From Halanaerobium saccharolyticum subsp. saccharolyticum DSM 6643 (GTDB lineage Bacteria; Bacillota; Halanaerobiia; Halanaerobiales; Halanaerobiaceae), in contig NZ_CAUI01000005.1 in assembly GCF_000350165.1 (NCBI RefSeq), forward strand, positions 310,001-374,000: a DNA stretch of 64,000 bases, read 5' to 3'. The position numbers and the translations under genes were made by a program. A model generated the notes under the pieces. It was not told where the DNA came from, made no database searches, and saw nothing but the letters and a program-made list of their open reading frames with translations. How positions within the stretch are numbered: the first letter of the stretch is position 1; every line of letters starts with the position of its first letter. Positions 35,179-42,026 of the stretch are shown piece by piece.

Positions 35179-37116
35179 ATGGACCATCAAAAAATGCTAG
35201 AAGATTTTAAAAAACGTTTTAAAATATCGTTATTAATCACAGTTCCAATTTTAGTGCTTTCTCCTATGATTCAGAGCTTTTTTGGTTACAGTTTTGAATT
35301 TGTAGGCAGTAAATATCTGTTATTTCTACTTTCTACATTAATTTTCTTTTATGGTGGCTGGCCCTTCTTATCAGGTTTAAAAGATGAATTAAGTGATAAA
35401 CAGCCGGGAATGATGACTTTAATTGCCCTGGCAATTTCTGTCGCTTATTTTTACAGTTCTGCAGTTGTTTTTGGCCTGGAAGGCAGATTTTTCTTCTGGG
35501 AGCTGGCAACTTTAATTGTAATTATGCTCTTAGGCCACTGGATTGAAATGAGATCTGTGATGGGAGCTTCTCAGGCTTTAGAAGAACTGGCAAAATTAAT
35601 GCCGGATGAAGCTCATAAAATAATTGATGGAGAAGTTAAAGAAATTAAAATAAAAGAGTTAAAAAAAGGAGATCAGGTTTTAGTTAAACCGGGAGAAAAA
35701 ATTCCGGCTGATGGTGTAATTTATGAAGGTAGTTCCTATATAGATGAATCAATGTTAACCGGAGAATCAGAACCAGTTGAACGAGTAGAAGAAGAGGAAG
35801 TAATTGGTGGTTCAGTTAACGGAGATAGTTCAATTAAAATTAGAATAGAAAAAGCTGGAGACGAAAGCTATTTATCTCAGGTTATTGAGATGGTAAAAGA
35901 ATCTCAGGCAGCAAAATCAAAAACTCAAAACTTTGCCGATCGGGCGGCCTTATGGCTGACTATTATTGCCATTACAGCCGGTACATTAACCTTTGGCAGC
36001 TGGTTCTATATCACAGGAGATATAGCATTTGCAATTGAGCGAATGGCTACAGTAATGGTTATTACCTGCCCACATGCTTTAGGTCTTGCTATTCCACTGG
36101 TTGTAGCCGTTTCTACTACGCTATCTGCTAAAAATGGTCTGCTGATCCGCAACCGGACTGCTTTTGAGAATGCCCGCAAAATAGATACAGTTTTATTTGA
36201 TAAAACAGGTACTCTAACTGAAGGAGAATTTGGAGTTGAAGCTGTAGAAAGTTTTTCTGATGACTATAATGAGGAAGAGATTTTACAGAAAGCTGCTTCT
36301 TTAGAGCAGGAATCAGAACATCCAATCGCAAATGGAATAGTAAAAAAGGCTGACACTGATCAAGTTGAATTACTAAAAGTTGATGATTTCGAAATTATTA
36401 AAGGTAAAGGTGTTATTGGACAAATTGAGGGAACTGATATGAAAGCTGTTTCTCCTGGATATTTAAAGGAAAATGAGATTGAAGTGCCAGAAGAAGCCTT
36501 AAAAGAAGGACCATTTACTGAAGTATTTATTTTAGAAGCCGGTAATTTAATTGGTATGATTAGATTGGCCGACCAAATTAGAGCCAGTTCCTATGAGGTC
36601 GTGCAGAAACTTAAAGATAGAGGAATTAAAGTTAAGATGCTGACCGGAGATAATCAAAAGACTGCAGAATATGTAAGTAATGAGCTTGGTTTAACTGACT
36701 TTTTTGCCGAAGTACTGCCCGATCAGAAGCAGGAAAAGGTAGAAGAGCTTCAGGCTGAAGGTGACTTTGTAGCAATGACCGGTGATGGAGTTAATGATGC
36801 ACCGGCTCTGGCAAAAGCAGATATCGGAATTGCTATCGGTTCTGGTACAGATGTAGCTGCAGAGACTGCAGATATTATTCTGGTTGAAAGTGATCCACTT
36901 GATGTCTTAAAGCTGATTGAATTTGGTAGTTTAACTTTTAAGAAGATGCTGCAGAATTTATTCTGGGCTACAGGCTATAACGCCTTTGCAATTCCACTGG
37001 CAGCAGGAGTTCTTGCTGGTTTTGGAATTATGATTTCTCCTGCAGTAGGTGCAGTTCTGATGTCAATGAGTACAGTAATTGTAGCAATTAATGCTAAGAT
37101 GTTAAAGTTTAATTAA
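35179..37116 (+). CDS. copB: P1B-3 copper-translocating P-type ATPase (CopB type)
   Basis: 645-residue copper export pump. The membrane metal motif is CPH (in VITCPHALGLAIPLV) and the last helices carry the P1B-3 signature MSMST, which separates it from CopA. Phosphorylation motif DKTGT is near residue 340, followed by the MTGDGVNDAPALAKADIGIA hinge. The N terminus lacks an HMA domain and is only weakly His-containing (MDHQKM), shorter than in Enterococcus CopB. It would export Cu+ or Cu2+ (or Ag+) from the cytosol. AGGAGG precedes the ATG, and the operon is under promoter-operator A. Confidence 0.88.
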   Translation: MDHQKMLEDFKKRFKISLLITVPILVLSPMIQSFFGYSFEFVGSKYLLFLLSTLIFFYGGWPFLSGLKDELSDKQPGMMTLIALAISVAYFYSSAVVFGLEGRFFFWELATLIVIMLLGHWIEMRSVMGASQALEELAKLMPDEAHKIIDGEVKEIKIKELKKGDQVLVKPGEKIPADGVIYEGSSYIDESMLTGESEPVERVEEEEVIGGSVNGDSSIKIRIEKAGDESYLSQVIEMVKESQAAKSKTQNFADRAALWLTIIAITAGTLTFGSWFYITGDIAFAIERMATVMVITCPHALGLAIPLVVAVSTTLSAKNGLLIRNRTAFENARKIDTVLFDKTGTLTEGEFGVEAVESFSDDYNEEEILQKAASLEQESEHPIANGIVKKADTDQVELLKVDDFEIIKGKGVIGQIEGTDMKAVSPGYLKENEIEVPEEALKEGPFTEVFILEAGNLIGMIRLADQIRASSYEVVQKLKDRGIKVKMLTGDNQKTAEYVSNELGLTDFFAEVLPDQKQEKVEELQAEGDFVAMTGDGVNDAPALAKADIGIAIGSGTDVAAETADIILVESDPLDVLKLIEFGSLTFKKMLQNLFWATGYNAFAIPLAAGVLAGFGIMISPAVGAVLMSMSTVIVAINAKMLKFN

Positions 37117-37184
37117 GTCTAAAGGAAAATTAATTGTCCTCAAAAAAATACTAATAATATAAAAATGAATATTAATAGATTATA

Positions 37185-37230
37185 ACCTCAGTCACTTTGA
37201 AATTTTAAGCTGGCTGAGGTCTTTTTTTTT
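37185..37230 (+). terminator. Terminator after copB
   Basis: ACCTCAGTCA (37185-37194) pairs with TGGCTGAGGT (37211-37220), one G-U pair, followed by C and nine T. Confidence 0.82.
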
Positions 37231-37312
37231 GCAAAAAATGATTTATATCATAGCTGCCTTCCGAAAAAATAGTTATACTGGTGGTACAAAGTAATCAGGG
37301 AGGTTGGTTGAG

Positions 37313-39154
37313 ATGAAAAAGAAATTAAAAATAGTTATTATATCCGGAATTTTAATTGTAGTCGGCTGGTTAAGTAATTTATTAAATTTTGATCCTCTAA
37401 TTTTTAATACAGCAATGGTTGCGGCGGCAGTAGTTGCTGGTTATCAGGTGGCAATTAGTGCCTATAATACTTTAAAAATGAAAGTGATAAGTATAAATTT
37501 ATTGGTAACAATAGCTGCAGTAGGAGCAGTTATCATTGGAGAATACTGGGAGGCTGCAGCTGTTACTTTTCTCTTTGCTTTCGGTTCCTATTTAGAGAGT
37601 AGAACCACCGCTAAGGCTAGAGATGCGATTAGAGATTTAATGGATTTAGCTCCAAATCTGGCAACAGTGATCAGAGAGGGAGAAGAAAAAGAAATAGCTG
37701 CCGAAGAGGTAGAAATAGAAGAAAAAGTAATTGTCAGACCGGGAGAAAAAATCCCGATTGATGGTACTGTAATTAAAGGAGAAAGCGAAGTCAATCAGGC
37801 AGCTATTACCGGTGAATCAAAACCGGTCCGAAAGCAAAAAGGAGATGAAGTTTTCAGTGGAACTATAAATAAAAATGGTTATCTGGAAATTGAAACTGAA
37901 AAAGTTGGAGATGATACTACTTTTGGTAAAATAATTGAACTTGTCGAAGAAGCTCAGGAGGAGAAAGCTCCAACTCAAAAGTTGATGGAGCGCTTTTCCA
38001 AATATTATACACCAGGAATTATTTTGCTTTCAATTATTTCTTACTTTATCAGCGGAAGTGTTAAACTTTCTCTAACTCTGCTGGTTATTGGCTGTCCGGG
38101 AGCACTAGTTATTTCGACTCCGATATCTATTGTAGCAGGAATTGGTAATGGAGCCAAAAATGGAATTCTAATCAAAGGGGGTGAATACTTAGAAAAATCA
38201 GGAGAAATTGATATGCTTGCCTTTGATAAAACTGGAACCTTAAGTAAAGGAGAAGCAGAAGTTGATCAGATTTTAACTTATAATAAAAATGAAGCAGAAG
38301 TTTTAAGACTGGCCGCGATTGCTGAGTTTAATTCTGAACATCATCTGGCCCGTGCCATCAAAAAGAGAGCAGAAAAGACTCTGGAAATAGATATTAATTA
38401 TCCAGTAAAATTTGAAACTCATACTGGAAAAGGAATAACTGCCCAAATTGATAGTAAAAAAATTACGATTGGAAATAGCAGATTGTTTAAAGAGCAAAAT
38501 TTTGAAATTCCCAAAAATATTAAGGAAGAAAAAAACAAACTAGAAGAACAGGGTAAAACAGTTGTAGTAATGGCAGAAAATGATAAGATTATAGCTTTAG
38601 TTTCCATTGCTGATAAGCCGAGAGAAAATGCCTATAATATTGTAGAAAAATTGAAAAATGTTGGCATCAAAAAGGTAGTGATGTTAACTGGCGACAATGA
38701 GAGAATAGCAGAATCAGTTGCTGAAGAGTTAAATCTTGATGGTTACAAAGCCGAATTATTGCCAGAAGATAAAGTGAAGGCAGTAGAAGAATATCAAAAA
38801 GAAGGCTATAAAGTAGCAATGGTAGGAGATGGAATAAATGATACACCTTCTTTAGTAACAGCAGATATTGGGATTGCAATGGGAGCAGCCGGTACAGATG
38901 CTGCCATTGATACAGCTGATATAACTCTGATGGCAGATAACTTAAATAAGCTTCCCTATACAATTGGATTAAGTAAAGCTTCAAACCGAAATATCAAACA
39001 AAATGTTATCTTTGCTGTTTTGGTTGTCTTTGCTTTACTTGCTGGAGTTTTAGGACAAAAAGTATTTCTAGCTTCTGGAATGCTGGTTCACGAGTTGAGT
39101 GTATTGATCGTGATTTTTAATGCTATGCGTTTATTGAGATATGATACAGCTTAA
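37313..39154 (+). CDS. Heavy-metal P-type ATPase with CPG membrane motif
   Basis: 613-residue P1B-type ATPase. The membrane metal motif is CPG (VIGCPGALVISTP) instead of CPC or CPH, and the last helix has HELSVLIVIFNA rather than the D-x-G of Zn/Cd pumps. DKTGT is near residue 305 and AMVGDGINDTPSL near 505. No N-terminal HMA domain is present; a stand-alone HMA gene follows 71 bases downstream. Exported metal (Zn, Cd, Co, Fe or other) is unknown, so it is not assigned to CadA/ZntA. ATG at 37313 lies 9 bases after AGGGAGG, preferred over TTG 37304. No copper operator is seen before it. Confidence 0.85.
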   Translation: MKKKLKIVIISGILIVVGWLSNLLNFDPLIFNTAMVAAAVVAGYQVAISAYNTLKMKVISINLLVTIAAVGAVIIGEYWEAAAVTFLFAFGSYLESRTTAKARDAIRDLMDLAPNLATVIREGEEKEIAAEEVEIEEKVIVRPGEKIPIDGTVIKGESEVNQAAITGESKPVRKQKGDEVFSGTINKNGYLEIETEKVGDDTTFGKIIELVEEAQEEKAPTQKLMERFSKYYTPGIILLSIISYFISGSVKLSLTLLVIGCPGALVISTPISIVAGIGNGAKNGILIKGGEYLEKSGEIDMLAFDKTGTLSKGEAEVDQILTYNKNEAEVLRLAAIAEFNSEHHLARAIKKRAEKTLEIDINYPVKFETHTGKGITAQIDSKKITIGNSRLFKEQNFEIPKNIKEEKNKLEEQGKTVVVMAENDKIIALVSIADKPRENAYNIVEKLKNVGIKKVVMLTGDNERIAESVAEELNLDGYKAELLPEDKVKAVEEYQKEGYKVAMVGDGINDTPSLVTADIGIAMGAAGTDAAIDTADITLMADNLNKLPYTIGLSKASNRNIKQNVIFAVLVVFALLAGVLGQKVFLASGMLVHELSVLIVIFNAMRLLRYDTA

Positions 39155-39225
39155 ACTTAATAATTTTTTAGGAAAAGAAAATATTTAAGAAAGAATTTTA
39201 ATAATAAAATTTGGAGGTAGTAAAA

Positions 39226-39441
39226 ATGGAAAAAATTAAACTTTATTTAGAAGAGTTGAGTTGTCCGGACTGTGCAAATAAGATAGAACAGGTTCTAAAT
39301 AAAACAGAAGGAGTCAAAAAAGCTGATGTTCACTATACAACTAGTAAAGCTAATGTAGAGTATGATCCAGAAAAAATAGAAATATCAGGTTTAAAAAAAG
39401 CTGTTGCAAAAACAGGATATAAAGTAGAAAAGACTAAATAG
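39226..39441 (+). CDS. Stand-alone heavy-metal-associated (HMA) domain protein
   Basis: 71-residue soluble metallochaperone with a single HMA fold. The metal site is LSCPDC (Cys13, Cys16), lacking the usual GMxC glycine-methionine, followed by NKIEQVLNKTEGVKKADVHY. Because the preceding CPG ATPase has no HMA domain, this protein probably serves as its detached metal-binding domain; that is inferred from position only. An ATG at 39226 follows GGAGG by 8 bases. The 3' neighbour is a Crp/Fnr gene. Confidence 0.85.
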   Translation: MEKIKLYLEELSCPDCANKIEQVLNKTEGVKKADVHYTTSKANVEYDPEKIEISGLKKAVAKTGYKVEKTK

Positions 39442-39540
39442 ATAATAAAGGGCATTTGTTTTCTTGTTTAAATTTAATTAGATAATAGTTATAATAAATA
39501 GAGAAAGCAAATGTCCAAATTTATAATTAAGGGTGATATT

Positions 39541-40209
39541 ATGGATTCTTGCAATCATGAGGCATGTGTTAAAAAAGTCCCAATTTTTTCTGATCTAGAT
39601 CATGAAAAAATTTCTGAATTAAATAATTTGGTCAAACAGAAAAATTTTAAAAATGGAGAATTAATCTATCTAGAAGGAGAAATAGGAAAGAATATCTATA
39701 TTATTGAATCAGGTCTGGTTAAATTATATAGAAGTAATGAAGAAGGAAATCAATATATACTTAGGTTATTAAAAGAAGGAGATTTTTTTGGAGAATTAGT
39801 ATTATTTAAAGACGAAGAATTGAGTAGTAGTGCAGAAGCAGTGGGAGAATGCACAATCTGTTTGCTTCCTAAAAATGAACTGGAAAAATTAATTAAATCA
39901 TCACCAGAACTTTCCTATAAACTCCTATCGGCAATAACCAGCCGTTTAAATAAAACAGAAAATAAGCTGCAGTCTCTAGCCCTGGAGGATGCAAAAGAAA
40001 AAACTATGCGTTTATTGTTGGAACTGGCTAAAGAAAATGGAATAAAAAAAGATAACGGTATTTTAATTAATTTACCGCTGAGTCGGGATGGACTGGCAAA
40101 TTTAATCGGAACTACCCAGGAAACATTGAGCCGCAAATTGTCAGAACTGCAGAAAGAAGAGATTATCTCGCTCCAGGGACAGAAAAAGATTTTAATAAAA
40201 AATGATTAA
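39541..40209 (+). CDS. Crp/Fnr family regulator with N-terminal cysteines
   Basis: 222-residue regulator: a cyclic-nucleotide-like beta-barrel (residues about 15-120), a dimerisation helix and a winged HTH (LSRDGLANLIGTTQETLSRKL). Cysteines at residues 4 and 9 (DSCNHEACVKKVPIF) and two more near 103-106 (ECTICLL) could hold a metal or iron-sulfur cluster or act as a redox switch, as in FNR-type sensors; this is inferred. ATG at 39541 has AAGGGTG upstream and gives the family-like N terminus, while 39511 adds ten residues. Position between metal genes suggests metal- or redox-dependent control. Confidence 0.8.
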   Translation: MDSCNHEACVKKVPIFSDLDHEKISELNNLVKQKNFKNGELIYLEGEIGKNIYIIESGLVKLYRSNEEGNQYILRLLKEGDFFGELVLFKDEELSSSAEAVGECTICLLPKNELEKLIKSSPELSYKLLSAITSRLNKTENKLQSLALEDAKEKTMRLLLELAKENGIKKDNGILINLPLSRDGLANLIGTTQETLSRKLSELQKEEIISLQGQKKILIKND

Positions 40210-40285
40210 AATAAGAACTAAGTTGTTATTATATTAGTTAGTATTAAGGTGCTTTCTCATTAAAGAGATATGCATCTTTTTTTTC

Positions 40286-40341
40286 TTGACATGATTAAAC
40301 TTGAGTGTTATACTATGCTTAAAGATACCTTATAGGGGTAT
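40286..40341 (+). promoter_or_regulatory. CsoR-type promoter-operator B (methyltransferase)
   Basis: TTGACA (40286-40291), 17 bases, TATACT (40309-40314), then ATACCTTATAGGGGTAT (40325-40341). The segment GAGTGTTATACTAT is identical to that of promoter D at 55721 and nearly so in A. Confidence 0.82.
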
Positions 40342-40368
40342 ATAGTTAAAAATTAAGGAGTTTTTGCT

Positions 40369-41001
40369 ATGAGTAAAAATAATAAAATCAAAAAGCGTTA
40401 TGATCGTATTGCTCCAGTCTATGATTCTTTAGAACTGATCATGGAAAAAGGGAAAATGGGAGACTGGCGTGAGAATCTCTGGCAGAGAGTCGAAGCTAAA
40501 ATTGATAAAAGCGGAATGAGACTTCTGGAAGCTGGGGTTGGAAGCGGTAAAAATATTGAATACTACCCGGATGGCCTTGAAATTGATGCTATAGATTTCA
40601 GCCCTAAAATGCTTAAAGAGGCTGAGAAAAAGGCAAAAAAATATAATAAAGAGGTAAATTTGTTAGAAATGAATATTCAAAATCTTGATTTTGAAGATAA
40701 TTATTTTGATTTGATTGTTACCAGCTGTGTATTCTGCTCAGTTCCTGATCCGGTTAAAGGTTTAAAAGAACTGAAAAGAGTGCTCAAAGAAGACGGCAGG
40801 ATAATAATGTTGGAGCACATGCGCAGCCAGAATGAATTTGTTGGTAAAATGATGGACTGGTTTAACTGGGTTAGCCTCTATACCTGGGGTGCTAATATTA
40901 ATCGTAAAACAATAGAAAATATAAAAAAAGCCGGGCTGGAGCTGGTTGAAGTTAATGATCTGATGTCTGATATTGTTAAAGAAATTGAGCTTAAAAAATA
41001 A
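40369..41001 (+). CDS. Class I SAM-dependent methyltransferase of the copper regulon
   Basis: 210-residue Methyltransf_11/UbiE-like enzyme. The SAM motif is LLEAGVGSGKNIEYY, followed by IDAIDFSPKMLKEA, the central VTSCVFCSVPDPVKGLKEL and DGRIIMLEHMRS. The C-terminal part has WFNWVSLYTWGANINRKT. The substrate is unknown; homologues methylate quinones, phospholipids or metalloids. It has its own copper-type promoter-operator (B) 28 bases upstream of the ATG, which would make it a metal-stress protein. AAGGAG precedes the start. Confidence 0.82.
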   Translation: MSKNNKIKKRYDRIAPVYDSLELIMEKGKMGDWRENLWQRVEAKIDKSGMRLLEAGVGSGKNIEYYPDGLEIDAIDFSPKMLKEAEKKAKKYNKEVNLLEMNIQNLDFEDNYFDLIVTSCVFCSVPDPVKGLKELKRVLKEDGRIIMLEHMRSQNEFVGKMMDWFNWVSLYTWGANINRKTIENIKKAGLELVEVNDLMSDIVKEIELKK

Positions 41002-41008
41002 TCTAATC

Positions 41009-41059
41009 TTGACAGAAATACTAAGTAATGTTATTATAATTTATACCCCCTACATGTAT
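41009..41059 (+). promoter_or_regulatory. CsoR-type promoter-operator C (copZ)
   Basis: TTGACA (41009-41014), 17 bases, TATTAT (41032-41037), then ATACCCCCTACATGTAT (41043-41059), which is the same 17-bp element in reverse orientation (ATACATGTAGGGGGTAT). Confidence 0.75.
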
Positions 41060-41083
41060 AATGTATAAAGGAGATGTTGAAAA

Positions 41084-41293
41084 ATGAAAAAAACTATTAT
41101 TATAGAAGGTATGTCCTGTGAACATTGTGAAATGCACACTAAAAAAGAATTAGAAAAAATTGACGATATTATTTCTGCAGAAGCTGACGCTGATCAGGGG
41201 CAGGCTGTAGTAGAAATGGAAAAAGAGGTAGCAGATGCTAAATTAAAGGCTGCTGTTGAAGAAGCCGGCTATGAATATATTAAGACTGTATAA
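41084..41293 (+). CDS. copZ: Copper chaperone CopZ
   Basis: 69-residue HMA-fold metallochaperone that binds Cu+ with GMSCEHC (Cys12, Cys15) and passes it to CopA-type ATPases. The remaining sequence is acidic with a typical two-helix, four-strand pattern and ends AGYEYIKTV. It has its own copper-type promoter-operator (C). AAAGGAG precedes the ATG. The next gene begins after a fifth operator, suggesting separately regulated but coordinated transcription units. Confidence 0.9.
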   Translation: MKKTIIIEGMSCEHCEMHTKKELEKIDDIISAEADADQGQAVVEMEKEVADAKLKAAVEEAGYEYIKTV

Positions 41294-41316
41294 ATTTAAA
41301 ATTTTTTAATCTGAAT

Positions 41317-41333
41317 ATACATTGTAGGGGTAT
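41317..41333 (+). promoter_or_regulatory. CsoR-type operator E (rseC/copA transcript)
   Basis: ATACATTGTAGGGGTAT, 17 bp, matches the other copies at 13-15 positions. No clear -35/-10 pair is visible directly before it, so it may act within a read-through transcript from copZ or with a weak promoter. Confidence 0.68.
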
Positions 41334-41362
41334 ATTTTTTTAAAAATAGGAGGTAAACTCCA

Positions 41363-41803
41363 ATGGAAGAATTAGCTACTGTAGTTAAAAGAAAAAAGAA
41401 GAAAGCAGAAGTGAAAATAATCAGACATTCTGCCTGCAGTAAATGTGATAAAAGCTGCAGTCTCGCCGGAGACAGCCATGATCAGGAAGAAATTGTTATG
41501 GAAGTTGAAGATGAGATTGGAGTTAAAACAGGAGATCAGGTGTTAGTAGAAATGGAAAAAGGAAATATTTTATTTGCTACTATTGTTGTTTATGTAATCC
41601 CAATTTTTTTAATGATAGGGGGATATTTTTTCGGAGTTTGGGTGGCATCTTTAGTAGGTATTGAAGCTTTAGAATTAGCTGGCATTGCAGGCTCGTTTAT
41701 CTTTTTAATATTGTCCTACTGGATAAATAAGCTATTTGATTCTTATTTTAAGCAATCAGTTTCTTTTCAACCTAAAATTAAAAGAGTAATTGATAGAAAT
41801 TAA
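41363..41803 (+). CDS. RseC/MucC-family membrane protein
   Basis: 146-residue RseC-type protein. The N-terminal part has a conserved cysteine set (HSACSKCDKSC, Cys25, Cys28, Cys32), then GVKTGDQVLVEME, and two hydrophobic segments (about residues 75-95 and 105-125). RseC in enterobacteria acts in SoxR reduction and sigma-E control; in Clostridia relatives lie near Rnf complexes. Neither is present here, and its copper-regulon location (operator E upstream) is unusual. AGGAGG lies 9 bases before the ATG. A metal or redox role for the cysteines is inferred. Confidence 0.8.
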   Translation: MEELATVVKRKKKKAEVKIIRHSACSKCDKSCSLAGDSHDQEEIVMEVEDEIGVKTGDQVLVEMEKGNILFATIVVYVIPIFLMIGGYFFGVWVASLVGIEALELAGIAGSFIFLILSYWINKLFDSYFKQSVSFQPKIKRVIDRN

Positions 41804-41838
41804 ATAATTAGTAGAAAATTTAATCAGGAGGCTATAAA

Positions 41839-41976
41839 ATGACTCAAGACAATAAGAAGAAAAGCTGGTGGGATAAATTTGTTGATAAACTGGCTTCGGC
41901 CAATAAAAAACAGTATGGAGATGATGTTCCAGATTGCTGTGGAGATGGAAAAACAAAAAAAGAAAATATAAAATAA
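41839..41976 (+). CDS. Small di-cysteine protein of the copper operon
   Basis: 45 codons with a strong GGAGG 8 bases before the ATG. The sequence is lysine-rich, with a WWDKFVDKLASANKKQYG helix-like start and a C-terminal VPDCCGDGK motif (Cys33-Cys34) suited to binding a soft metal. It is too small for most gene finders but is framed by two copper genes: RseC-like 36 bases upstream, CopA 51 bases downstream. Small CC-motif proteins occur beside copper and other metal genes in Firmicutes, and their function is not established. The short length and lack of an independent homology check limit confidence. Confidence 0.65.
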   Translation: MTQDNKKKSWWDKFVDKLASANKKQYGDDVPDCCGDGKTKKENIK

Positions 41977-42026
41977 ATTTTTAAGAGACTTTTTAATATA
42001 TTAGATATACGGAGGTGCACAACAAA

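Noticed and set aside
42015-42026. GTG at 42015 as the start of copA
   Set aside because: GGAGG at 42011-42015 overlaps the GTG, whereas the ATG at 42027 leaves workable spacing and fits the HMA-domain start.
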